Source: Melampsora larici-populina 98AG31 (lineage: Eukaryota > Basidiomycota > Pucciniomycetes > Pucciniales > Melampsoraceae). Taken from it: a stretch of DNA of 64,000 nucleotides. The position numbers and the translations under genes were made by a program. Position 1 is the first letter of the stretch. Each line of letters begins with the position of its first letter. The notes under the pieces were generated by a model. The model did no database searches. It saw nothing but the letters and a program-made list of their open reading frames with translations, and was not told the DNA's origin. The DNA lies in NCBI RefSeq assembly GCF_000204055.1, contig NW_006768794.1:969563-1033562 (forward strand). The letters are read 5' to 3'. Of this stretch, positions 33,199 through 42,928 are shown one piece after another.

Positions 33199-36100
33199 TT
33201 ATAATTGCGCCTCTTCCTCATCAGTGACCTCCTCCTCTTCTTCTGCTGTTGGAATAATACCCCTTGGATAAAATCTTTTGACGTGTTCTGCTGCATATCT
33301 TCTTGACAATTCTACACCATTTAACTCTTCTAAAATATAAGATCCTCCCACGTGTTGTTTGATAATTCTAAAAGGCCCATTCCATCTATTCTTGAATAAT
33401 TTTCCCCATTGAAATTCCAAACTCTTATTATAAGTTAATACTAAATCTCCTTCTTTTAATGGTTTCCTCATTCTATGCGCATTTTTCTTATCCCAATATA
33501 TAATCCCTTGAACTCTTGCTTTCATCATTTTATCATATGCCTTATTAATAATTTCTTCTCTACATAATAATTGTTCCATCCTTGCTTTTAATAATTCTTC
33601 TCCCGTGGTAATTCTTGCCCAATCAATACCTAAAAATGTCCCAGCCTCTAAATCAATTGGTAATACTGCTACTTGATTAAATATCATCTCATAAGGAGAC
33701 ATTCCAGTTGTTCTTTTCGTGGAAATTCTATCAGCAAATAAGACTTGAGGTAAAAATGCTTCCCAAGATGTTCCACTTTCATCACTTAATTTAATTAATG
33801 CGCCTTTAATATCCTTATGTCCTCTTTCAACCATTCCTTCTGCTTGAGGCCAATAAGCTGTTGATTCCACCACTTTTGATCCAGCCATAGTAACTGCTTC
33901 TCTAAATATTCCTTTAAATTCTGATCCACCATCAACTGTAAAACATTTCACGGACCCATATCTCATTATCCATTCTTTTGTAATAAATTTGGCTACTGCT
34001 GTAGCTGTTAATTTCTTTAAAGGTACTGCTTCTACCCATCCAGATAAATCATCCCTTGCAATTATAGCATAATCATGACTTCCAGCTTTGATATGAATAG
34101 CATCCAAACTGACTCTTCCAAACACGGTATTTTCACCTGTAGCCCTTCCAACTTCTTTTTCTTTCTTTGAACTTTTCTTTTGACATTCTTCACATGATAC
34201 CACCCAATTTCTAACTGATTCTTTCATTTCAGGCCACCAAAATCTTATTAAACACCTTCTGTAAGTTTCTTCAATTCCTCTATGTCCCAATTCCTCGTGT
34301 AACTTCTTTAATATATATTCTTGTCCTTCAATTCTTGATATTACCAATCTTCCTTGAGGTACTCCTCTTTTCTTTAACCTGCTACCATCCACGTAAAATA
34401 AAGGTACTTTACTCTTAATCTTTTGAAATTCAGCATCTTCACAATCTTTTGGTCTTATTAAAGTTGTTAAATATTCCTCCAAATTACGCCAAATTCCTTC
34501 TTGACTCCACATAGAATTTTCTTCAAGTATAACCTCCTCTTCCTCTAATTCTGAACTTCCCACCTGTAATTGAAAACTTTCATATACTTTAATTTCTTTC
34601 TTATCTTCATCAAAACTTTCTGCTTCATCTGATTCACTTCCAGGTTCCCTTCTTGATAATCCATCAGGCATTCCAAAGCTCTTTCCATGTTTATGAACAA
34701 GATCAAATGAAAATAATTGTATGTAAGCTACCCATCTTGTCATAGCTGCATTTGGTAAACTAGGCGCATTAATCATTTGAATTAAAGCCTTTGCATCTAC
34801 TTGCAATTCAAAATGTTGACCCCATAATTTTGTTTTAAACTTCCTCATAATCTTTGCCACGTCACATAATTCCAATTTAGGTTGAGAGTATCTTGATTCA
34901 ACTTCTGTAAATACTTCTGACTCATAAAACACGGGCCTTATTTCTCCTTCATCATTTTCTTGCATCAAAACTCCTCCAGCTGCAATATAACTTGAATCCA
35001 CGGCCAATATAATTTTATTTGCTCCTTCACTATAATCCAAAGCTGCTAATACAATATCTTCCCCCACTATCTTTTTTAATATATTAAAAGCCTTATTACA
35101 ATCTTTATTCCATTCCCAGTCCACATTCATTCTTGTAAGTCTTCTTAAAGGTGCAGCAAGGTGTCCAAAATTAGGAATAAACATCCTGACATAAATACAC
35201 GTGCCCAAGAATCCAAGAACTTGAGTTTTATTTGTTGGAATTGGCCAAGTCTGAATTTTATTCTTCTTTTTAATTGATACACTTCTTCCTTTTCCACTCA
35301 CTATATGTCCAACAATTTCCAAAGCTGGTACACACACGGCAAATTTCTTTCCAGACACTGTTAACCCTGCTTCTTCAATTCTGAATAATATTCTTTCCAA
35401 TATAATAGCATATTCCCAAATAAATTTCCTTATACCATTATTCTCTTTTAAAACTTCATTATTATAATCACTTTCAGGTCCTTTAATTCCTCCATCATCA
35501 ATAAATATCCCTGCATGTTTAGGAAGCTCTTCTTGCAATATCCACATCATTTGCGCCTGATAAACTGCTACAGAATTAGTTGCACCTTGAGGTAATCTTG
35601 TTAATTGCAATCTTCCCAAAGGAGTTTCAAAAGTTGTTAATGGTCTTGAAACTTGCGCCAATTCCCTTTCATCATATCCTCCCATAATATCCCCTAATCC
35701 ATAACAAGCTCTACCAGAGAAAGATTCCACGAATTCTTCAGGTGAAGGAGGTATTCCAGCATCTTTAATAGTTACTTTATTTAATACTTGAAGATCATGT
35801 ACTATTCTCAATTTGCCATCACCTTTAAGCACGCAGAAAACTGGACTAGAATAACTTGAAGAGGATTGTTCATAAAGACCAGTCTTGATTCTTTGTCTTA
35901 CTAATTCAATATAATCATTTCTAATGGCTGTAGGTATTGGAATTGGTCTAATTTGCCAAGGTTCATGATCAATTACTGGAACCACGTAAGGTAATCCATA
36001 AGAGTGCTTCAATAATCCTCTTTCTTCTTCACAATAAGCCACAGCTCCTTCTCTTAAGACTAATATAAAGAGAAATAATTTCCATTCTTCATCTGAAAGC

Positions 36101-39100
36101 CATCCTGAAGGTCCAAAATTACACTGCTTCAACCTTTCCACCGTGGTCTTATCAGTTTCAATAAATTCTGGAGGGTTTGGAATTAAAGGAGTCTTATAAG
36201 GGTCTCTTGATAAAGCTGGTCTTTGAAGAGGAAAATTTAAATATTGAGGCATAGGCGCATTAACAGGTTTAACTTTTCTTTCAACTGATTTATATTTGGC
36301 GCCAAAACTTCTATATTCAATTCCTCCTTGATTTTCAAATATATCTTCATTTTCCAAGTTCATAATGATATTAATTTCATCAATTAAAGTTTGCTCCATA
36401 TGGATTTCATTTTCAAACTTAAGTCCATATATTTCATCTTCAATTAATTCCTCACGTAATTCTTCAAATAATTTATTTCCTCCATCATTTTCCAACATAA
36501 AGCCTTGTCTTTCTTCAATTGAAACATTTAATTTCCTTTCCCACGTGCCTTTATCAGGTTCACACAATCTTATCTTCATCCATACACCTCTACTATCTTT
36601 TAAAGTCATTCTTTCACCAACATCTTCTTCAAAATTCAACTGAGCTTCAAAATCAAAGAGGAAAGGCCTTCCAAGTAAGATAGGCGTGTCATCATCTTCT
36701 GCCACAAAGAAATGAACTATTCCATCAATATTGGCGCCTACATGAATCTTGACATTCTCAGCAATACCACAAAGAGGTGTCCTATGTCCACTAATTCCTC
36801 TCACGCCACTTTTTAAATTAACCAAGGTCTGAACTGGTAATAATTGCATAATTTTTAAAGGAATAATATTGATTTGAGAGCCTGAATCAATTAAAGCTTT
36901 AACCTTCATCTTCCCAATTGTAATTTCTACGTGTCCCAAAGGTGTTGAATAAAGAGTTGCTTGAGGAACATTAACTTCCAAAGAGGAATCTGATTCTGTT
37001 TCATATTCAAAGTCAGATAATATAGAATTGTTTGCAACTGAAGCCATGGTTGTTTGATTTAAATTAAGCCTTCTTTTTGAAACCCATTTCTTAACTTCAT
37101 CAGAGATTACAGGTGAGATGGCGCATAATTCTTTAATTTGAAGTTCAATAGCACCATTCATAATCTTTTCCACAACCTCAGAAACTATCTTTGCCTTATT
37201 TGCAAATGCTGGTAATCCTTTGCTTAATCTGTCCTTCACAAAATCCCCGTCATTTGGAATAATATATGTAGGTTTCTTTGTTTGAGCTGAACCATCTTCA
37301 CTCTTATTACTCTCTTCATCTTTATGAATTCTCCTTAAACTTCCATCCAATATATCACGCTGATCTTGAACATTATTATCTTCATCCACGTCCATAGCAT
37401 CAATTTCCTCTATCATATCATTAATTGTAACTTTCTTCTTCTTCTTTAATTTGTTTAATACATCTCCTTGATCCACAGCTTTCCCACTCCTTGTCTTCAT
37501 TTCCACGCCATATAATTTAGTCCCAGCTCCAGCTTTAACTTCAGTACACTTCTTAGTAAATTCAGGTACAGACCATTCTTCTAAAACTCCACAATTAGTT
37601 TTTAATTCATGTACCTTATCCTTTCCTTCCTCTCTAGTTAAAACACTCGTGGGAATTACAGGTGGTACTACTGCTGTATTTGTTACAGGTGGATTGTTTA
37701 CAGGTTGATTATTCTGCTGTTGTTGTTGCATATTATTACGTGCCATAGCATTTGCTTGATCTTCAGAGTACTTAATAACTTGTTGTCTAATTCCTTCATT
37801 AGCCTTCTTATACATCCTTTCATTACTTCTAGGTAAGAATAAACCATCCATTCTATCTTGAAGTAATCCAGCTTGCTTATCCTGAATAACCCATTTACAC
37901 CTTCCCATACTATGTCCCTCCGTGTTACAATAAGAACAAAATGGCATAGTATTCTGTTGAGGCATAAAATTTTGATTATTAATGGCGGGAATTTGATTAT
38001 TATTATTGGGTAAAGGATTATTAACAGGTCTATTATTATTATTGTTATTAAACCTGTTAAAATTTGAATTATTAGGCGCTCTGTTGGGTTGAAAGTTATT
38101 ATTAAATTGTTGAGGCCTTGAGTTATTATTTGGCGGATATTGAACATTGTTCCTTTGATTTGGAACAACTTGTTGATGAATTTGATTCTGTAAAGCATTT
38201 GAAATTGGAATCTGAAAATTATAAGAATTATTTAAAGGTAACTGTAAAGGATTTTGGACGTGATTTATTTGTAAATTCTTTAAATCAGTACATAATATTT
38301 CCATTTGTTGATTTGCTTTAGCCTGCATTCCTCCAATCTTTGCAACTTTACTACTAGTATCCTTTTGAATAACTTCACTTTTAACTCCAGCAATTTCATT
38401 CTTGATGGTATATTTCTCTTCTCCAATATCTTCAAATACCAAAAGCGCCTCTTCTTCAATATAATGATCAACCACCTTCTTTAATTTCTCTAAGTTAGGT
38501 AATTTATATCTTCCACTTGATACTTTCTTCATCATCTTCTTCTTAATCATCCTCTTCTTAAATTTCTTCTGAAGTTCATCTGAAAAAGCCTCATAGAAAT
38601 ATCTTGCCACTTCTTCATCACTTGAATCCACGTAATCATGTCTAGCCAAGTATTGATGAATTTTATCAAAGTTAATTCTGAATGTTTGATATTCACTTTT
38701 ACACGTAACACCTCCATTTCTCATTGTTCTTTCAGATAAAGTTCTTAAGTGATCAATAGAATATCTTGGCTGTTCCGTGGTAGTCTGATATCTGGCAATT
38801 AATTGCTCCTTGACCTTCTTCCAACTCCATTCACCAACTCCCCAACCTTCCATATCACGTATTTCCTCCTTAAGTTCTTCTCCAACAACAAAACTGGTAA
38901 TTTGCCTGACCATATCCAATTCTGAGGCGCCATTTGCTTCAGCTTGACTATGATAATTGATAATAAATTTCTTAACATTTCCTCCAACTTCAAATCTAAC
39001 ACTTGTATCAGAATTATCAATTTTCCGTGGTTTAACATGACTCCTACTTCTCTCATTTCCTTCTTCCTCTTCACTTTCTTCTGAAGTTGAGCTTGAATCA

Positions 39101-39645
39101 TCACTTGAGCTGCTTGAGGCGCTTGAATCTCCATCACTTTCTTCTTCCTTAATAACCTCCTTCTTCCTACTTATCTTCTTTCCTTTTCCCTTCTTAACTA
39201 CCTTAATAACTTCCTTAACTCTTTCCTTCTTCCCTTTTTCTTCCTTAAGTCTTATTAAATTAATTATATCCGCCATTTCTCTCTCTCTTCTTAAATAATG
39301 TTGTTGTTGATTAATAAACTGTTGTTGCCAATCAGGTTCTTCCTCGTGGTCTGAGGGTAATAATGTTTCTTGTTCTCTAAATCCAGTAAATGCTGAAGGT
39401 GGAATTGGATCCTCAGAAGTTGATTCTTCACGTTGTTTTCCACGTACAGTTGATCCTGAAGCAGGTCCTGGTGGTGGTGGTAAAGAGCCAGAGGGTAAAG
39501 ATGTTGAATAATTCACAGGATTTTCTAAAGCATAAGTTCTACTACTACGTGGAGTTCTTTTATAATGAGAAGTTGGTGGTAATTCTAATTCTGAATCCCC
39601 TTCTTCTCCTCCTTCTTGATCATGAATTTGAATGATTGAAGACAT
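33199..39645 (-). CDS. Ty3/Gypsy Gag-Pol polyprotein, intact
   Basis: A single 2148-codon frame. The N-terminal third is Gag: low-complexity acidic and basic stretches, a helical core, Asn/Gln-rich runs, then the zinc knuckle CSYCNTEGHSMGRC near residue 570. Protease follows with ALIDSGSQINIIP near residue 915. Reverse transcriptase has LPQGATNS and the FIDDGG catalytic motif near residue 1380. RNase H starts at ILAVDSSYIAAGG near residue 1545. Integrase has the H-H-C-C finger (HEELGH ... CEEC, about 1780-1820) and D-D-E in SLDAIH, TVDGGSEF and AEGMVERGHKD (about 1843, 1905, 1933). No chromodomain is visible; the end is acidic (EEEEEVTDEEEAQL). Start MSSIIQIHDQEGGEEG is 373 nt inside the 5' LTR. 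Gag and Pol are fused in one frame, with no frameshift or stop between them. Confidence 0.96.
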   Translation of the reverse strand: MSSIIQIHDQEGGEEGDSELELPPTSHYKRTPRSSRTYALENPVNYSTSLPSGSLPPPPGPASGSTVRGKQREESTSEDPIPPSAFTGFREQETLLPSDHEEEPDWQQQFINQQQHYLRREREMADIINLIRLKEEKGKKERVKEVIKVVKKGKGKKISRKKEVIKEEESDGDSSASSSSSDDSSSTSEESEEEEGNERSRSHVKPRKIDNSDTSVRFEVGGNVKKFIINYHSQAEANGASELDMVRQITSFVVGEELKEEIRDMEGWGVGEWSWKKVKEQLIARYQTTTEQPRYSIDHLRTLSERTMRNGGVTCKSEYQTFRINFDKIHQYLARHDYVDSSDEEVARYFYEAFSDELQKKFKKRMIKKKMMKKVSSGRYKLPNLEKLKKVVDHYIEEEALLVFEDIGEEKYTIKNEIAGVKSEVIQKDTSSKVAKIGGMQAKANQQMEILCTDLKNLQINHVQNPLQLPLNNSYNFQIPISNALQNQIHQQVVPNQRNNVQYPPNNNSRPQQFNNNFQPNRAPNNSNFNRFNNNNNNRPVNNPLPNNNNQIPAINNQNFMPQQNTMPFCSYCNTEGHSMGRCKWVIQDKQAGLLQDRMDGLFLPRSNERMYKKANEGIRQQVIKYSEDQANAMARNNMQQQQQNNQPVNNPPVTNTAVVPPVIPTSVLTREEGKDKVHELKTNCGVLEEWSVPEFTKKCTEVKAGAGTKLYGVEMKTRSGKAVDQGDVLNKLKKKKKVTINDMIEEIDAMDVDEDNNVQDQRDILDGSLRRIHKDEESNKSEDGSAQTKKPTYIIPNDGDFVKDRLSKGLPAFANKAKIVSEVVEKIMNGAIELQIKELCAISPVISDEVKKWVSKRRLNLNQTTMASVANNSILSDFEYETESDSSLEVNVPQATLYSTPLGHVEITIGKMKVKALIDSGSQINIIPLKIMQLLPVQTLVNLKSGVRGISGHRTPLCGIAENVKIHVGANIDGIVHFFVAEDDDTPILLGRPFLFDFEAQLNFEEDVGERMTLKDSRGVWMKIRLCEPDKGTWERKLNVSIEERQGFMLENDGGNKLFEELREELIEDEIYGLKFENEIHMEQTLIDEINIIMNLENEDIFENQGGIEYRSFGAKYKSVERKVKPVNAPMPQYLNFPLQRPALSRDPYKTPLIPNPPEFIETDKTTVERLKQCNFGPSGWLSDEEWKLFLFILVLREGAVAYCEEERGLLKHSYGLPYVVPVIDHEPWQIRPIPIPTAIRNDYIELVRQRIKTGLYEQSSSSYSSPVFCVLKGDGKLRIVHDLQVLNKVTIKDAGIPPSPEEFVESFSGRACYGLGDIMGGYDERELAQVSRPLTTFETPLGRLQLTRLPQGATNSVAVYQAQMMWILQEELPKHAGIFIDDGGIKGPESDYNNEVLKENNGIRKFIWEYAIILERILFRIEEAGLTVSGKKFAVCVPALEIVGHIVSGKGRSVSIKKKNKIQTWPIPTNKTQVLGFLGTCIYVRMFIPNFGHLAAPLRRLTRMNVDWEWNKDCNKAFNILKKIVGEDIVLAALDYSEGANKIILAVDSSYIAAGGVLMQENDEGEIRPVFYESEVFTEVESRYSQPKLELCDVAKIMRKFKTKLWGQHFELQVDAKALIQMINAPSLPNAAMTRWVAYIQLFSFDLVHKHGKSFGMPDGLSRREPGSESDEAESFDEDKKEIKVYESFQLQVGSSELEEEEVILEENSMWSQEGIWRNLEEYLTTLIRPKDCEDAEFQKIKSKVPLFYVDGSRLKKRGVPQGRLVISRIEGQEYILKKLHEELGHRGIEETYRRCLIRFWWPEMKESVRNWVVSCEECQKKSSKKEKEVGRATGENTVFGRVSLDAIHIKAGSHDYAIIARDDLSGWVEAVPLKKLTATAVAKFITKEWIMRYGSVKCFTVDGGSEFKGIFREAVTMAGSKVVESTAYWPQAEGMVERGHKDIKGALIKLSDESGTSWEAFLPQVLFADRISTKRTTGMSPYEMIFNQVAVLPIDLEAGTFLGIDWARITTGEELLKARMEQLLCREEIINKAYDKMMKARVQGIIYWDKKNAHRMRKPLKEGDLVLTYNKSLEFQWGKLFKNRWNGPFRIIKQHVGGSYILEELNGVELSRRYAAEHVKRFYPRGIIPTAEEEEEVTDEEEAQL

Positions 39646-40018
39646 GATATTGATTTTAATTATTATAAAATGATATTATAAAATAAAGAAAGAAACTCGA
39701 AATATTGATAATTTTGAAAGTTATAATGAATTAAAAGTGAATATATGCGTGGTTTTTAAGTTATATTCTTTCTTTTAAAGATTGATTATTGTTATTTAAT
39801 ATGTTATTAGTTGATATTGAATTTTATTAATTGAATTTTGTTGATATTTGTTGAATATAATTTTCTTTCGAAATGATGAATTGTATTATTATTAATTTGA
39901 TTATTGATGATTTAATAATAAATTGTTGATGTTTTAAGATAATAATTAGGGAAATTATTAAATATAATTGACGGATGTTGCTTGTTTAAAGTAAAGAGCC
40001 CCAGTGGAGTCACCAATA
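39646..40018 (-). other. 5' leader of element B
   Basis: This AT-rich untranslated leader lies between the 5' LTR and the gag start and contains the candidate primer-binding site next to the LTR. No further feature is seen. Confidence 0.6.
39998..40015 (-). other. Candidate tRNA primer-binding site
   Basis: On the sense strand TGGTGACTCCACTGGGGC begins three bases after the 5' LTR end. The TGG start complements a tRNA CCA end. The tRNA is not identified here. Confidence 0.6.
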
Positions 40019-41637
40019 TGTAGTATTTAAAGCTCAACAAGAGCTTTACAACACCTAAGAAGGGATAATCTACCACGTGTAATATAGTAGAAGTTGCCTA
40101 AAGACTGCCTTCTTCAAAGAAACCAGCACAAGGGCACTTGCTGACCACTTTGTGATAACAGAGAAAAGGATAAAAGGCACCAGAGAAATAAAGCAATACT
40201 GTTGTTAAGTATTATTCCCAGATTTTAAGCGCAAAAAAGTCACAAACTATGTTTATTACTAGCAATACTGTTGTAAGTATTATTCCCAATTAGACTTGTA
40301 GTCTTTAACACACGTAAATAAATTTCTCCTTGCTTTTGAAGGGGCGGATTTAAGTGATCTTAGTACAAATATAGTAAATAAATGATGATTTATAACACTA
40401 CAACAAAGGTATAAGATGCAGAAAAGGGCGCTACAATCCCAAAATCATCAAGGAGTACTTATATCCACATGTAACAATCTTTACAACAGTCAACAGCCTC
40501 AAAAACCAATCAAATCCGCCTAAATAACCCTAAAAACCATGTAATGACGCAATGTAATGATCTTGTTACTAATGTATGATGTAATTTTCACAGCCAAAAG
40601 TGATCAATGACGCAATGATGTAATGTACAGCACTTCTTAAGATGAATACAGGTGATTTTTTCCTTGTAAACTAGCTGAAACCCAATTTTTGAGATTACGA
40701 ATTTTTTCAGATGTGCTCCAATTTTTGATTACTAAAATGCATCTTGTAGCCCACGTGTTACTGATCATTTCTGACACCTATAAGACCTATTTCTGATGAG
40801 TGATGAGTAAGATATTGAGTTGTGAAGTTAAGGTTTTTGGTGTTACATGTGTCTTGTGACTGTAAATTCGAGATTCACACCAATTTCTTATTTCCCTTAT
40901 AACTTTTTACATAAACCTCCGTTACTAATGATTCAAAGGTTGTACATTATGTAATCCACTCTTCTGCGTTGAATGAGCCATCTACCAACTTATTCTGACG
41001 TCATTTGACATATGTAATTAGCTGAAAACCTCCATTTTCGCCGATTTTCACCTGTTTTCTTCACTTTTCACAGCTGCTACTCCCTTTTCCTTGCTCATGT
41101 AATATGACATCATCTTCTATAACCTTAAAAATCCCGGAAAATCCTCTTGGCAACCTTAAATTCCATCACTACCACCATTACATATGTAAACTACACGCCT
41201 AACCCTTGTTTACCAACTTCGAAAAAGTACCTTTCTGCTAATAACCTCTGTTTCCCCTTATCAACCTTGAATATTAAAATTGTTCCTGTATAATAAACTG
41301 TTGTTCTTTCATATTCTAACCTTATAAAACCCATAACTTAATTATAAATAAGCTAAAAACCATTTTCCAACTTTTACACCTATATTTTCGAATTTTTCTT
41401 ATCTTTTCTTTTTCTGTCTTTTTGTAATAACTTTGTAAGTAAACTATGTTGATCTTAATAATAATTCTGAAATAAGATGACATAATAATGAGCTAATAAG
41501 TATACATAAGCCTCTAAGAGCTTCAATTGATCTGAAAACCTGAATTTCGAATTCTCTGCTATATTGAAGTTTGCTAATAAACTGGTAAAGTAAAGATGAT
41601 TAATTTTTTTGCTTAATATCATAAATAGATCACCACA
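40019..41637 (-). repeat. 5' LTR of element B (subfamily 2)
   Basis: 1619 bp, same ends and length as the copy at 30406-32024, with about 16 single-base differences and no indel seen. Confidence 0.95.
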
Positions 41638-42345
41638 ACGTGTATGTCAGAAATGTTACGTTTGCAGGTCTGCGGTGGAGATGCTCTAACGAATCTTACA
41701 TACTGGTCTTACAAAGTGGTCATCTAGAAAATGTGATCATATACTTACAATTGTATGAAGAAACTCAGATAAAGTGGCTCAATTCAATCTCAGATTAGAA
41801 GCTCCGATCGAAATGCAGTTGTCAACGTTTCACCCAACAAAAGAACCATGTCAACTTGTCAAATTCAAATTTGAGATTCAACAAATCAGCTGATTGATCT
41901 TACAAAAACAGACTCACTTCCACCGCGCGACCCTGTACAACTCGACTAGTAGTCGAATTGAGGGGGACATTTCAAACGACTACTAGTCGAGTGTGGCTGT
42001 TAACAGCCTCTCTCAGAGATGACCTGTTAAGCCCACCCAAATACACACAAGTCCCCCGGGCGAAATTTTTTGAAATTCAACACCGTAACTTGCCCAAATC
42101 CGGCTTAAGACTTCCTACAGTCAAGTCCGTGTGTAACATCGGGTTTGCCCTACCCGGTCACCGCTCATAGGGGCCTGTCAGTGTCGGGCCATTGGCTCTT
42201 GCTGAGTTGTGAAGTTGCTGAGCTGGTACGTTCGTCCTAAATATTGATCGCTTTCTCCATACCACTGTAAACATCATTCAACTTCCCCAATTTGGCAGAG
42301 GAAAATGATTAATAGTACAGTTTTTCATAAAAGAATCTAATACTG
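41638..42345. other. Right flank of the Ty3 cluster
   Basis: No gene is supported. It begins ACGTGTATGTCAG. Read in the frame of the interrupted gene at 24972-26554, it gives 15 codons and a stop, which may or may not be its lost end. It also contains the inverted repeat at 41941-41991. Confidence 0.4.
41941..41991. other. Perfect 15-bp inverted repeat, 21-bp loop
   Basis: CTCGACTAGTAGTCG (41941-41955) and CGACTACTAGTCGAG (41977-41991). Each arm itself contains the palindrome CGACTAGTAGTCG-type core. Possible foldback remnant or protein site. Confidence 0.7.
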
Positions 42346-42802
42346 CACACCTGGGCCATTTCACCCACACTACATATGTGCAGCAAGCTAAGTCAATAGT
42401 TGTCTATCATGTACATACAGGTCTGCTCAGTTTTTTGCCCATCAGAATAAATAAATCACATGTTATACCACATGTAACTTTTTCGACTTTGAATTTTGTT
42501 TCCCAAAAATTCACTACATATAATTCTGTAGCTGCTCAGGCAATATTGTTGAAGCTATGTCTTAGTAACAGAAAGTGTGTTACATGCAGTTGAGTTGATG
42601 AGATCACACCAAAACATTGAGTCAGTGTATGTAGTCAATCTTTTGGAAGCTTTTTTCAATCTGAAAGAAGTTACAGCATGTATTACATATGAATAACTTG
42701 TCCTGATGAGCAGATAACTGAGCAGAACTGTATGTACATGATAACCACATATTCACTGAGCCTGCTACACATATGTAGTGTGGGTGTTATGGCTCAGGTG
42801 TG
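42346..42802. mobile_element. MITE with long inverted termini
   Basis: A 457-bp element. The left end is CACACCTGGGCCATTTCACC; the right end on the reverse strand is CACACCTGAGCCATAACACC. Both are followed by CCACACTACATATGTG. Further inside, both arms share ATCATGTACATACAG and TCTGCTCAGTT. It encodes nothing. A half copy occurs at 14003-14235. Target duplication is unclear, so the superfamily is open. It sits about 130 bp upstream of the KDZ transposase gene. Confidence 0.75.
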
Positions 42803-42928
42803 GAGTGATAGACCATTTTATGACAAATCATACTCCCAATCATTTTTCCCTGCCCACTTGGGGAACCCGAATAATGTCTGCAGTGTACGTCACCTTCACC
42901 ACCTTAACCGCACTTCAATCAAGCATCC

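Larger units (their letters stand above)
30406..41637 (-). mobile_element. Ty3/Gypsy retrotransposon B, structurally complete
   Basis: 11,232 bp with LTRs of identical length (1619 bp) differing at about 16 positions by hand count (near 1 percent). It has a candidate primer-binding site, one gag-pol frame without a stop, a polypurine tract, and an antisense accessory gene between pol and the 3' LTR. Domain order PR-RT-RNase H-INT defines Ty3/Gypsy. Flanking bases (ACAT left, ACGT right) are not an exact target duplication. It may be mobile or recently so; the LTR differences argue against a very recent insertion. Confidence 0.93.

Noticed and set aside
33199..33400. Chromodomain at the end of the Ty3 integrase
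   Set aside because: The C-terminus has the usual RWNGPF region and then an acidic tail; no aromatic-cage chromodomain pattern is visible.
37698..38198. 166-codon minus-strand frame inside gag
   Set aside because: Overlaps the gag-pol gene in another frame and has the composition of a shadow of its Asn/Gln-rich region.
30402..41641. ACAT/ACGT as target duplication of element B
   Set aside because: The two 4-mers differ by one base, and the rest of element A is not found to the right, so they cannot be accepted as a duplication.
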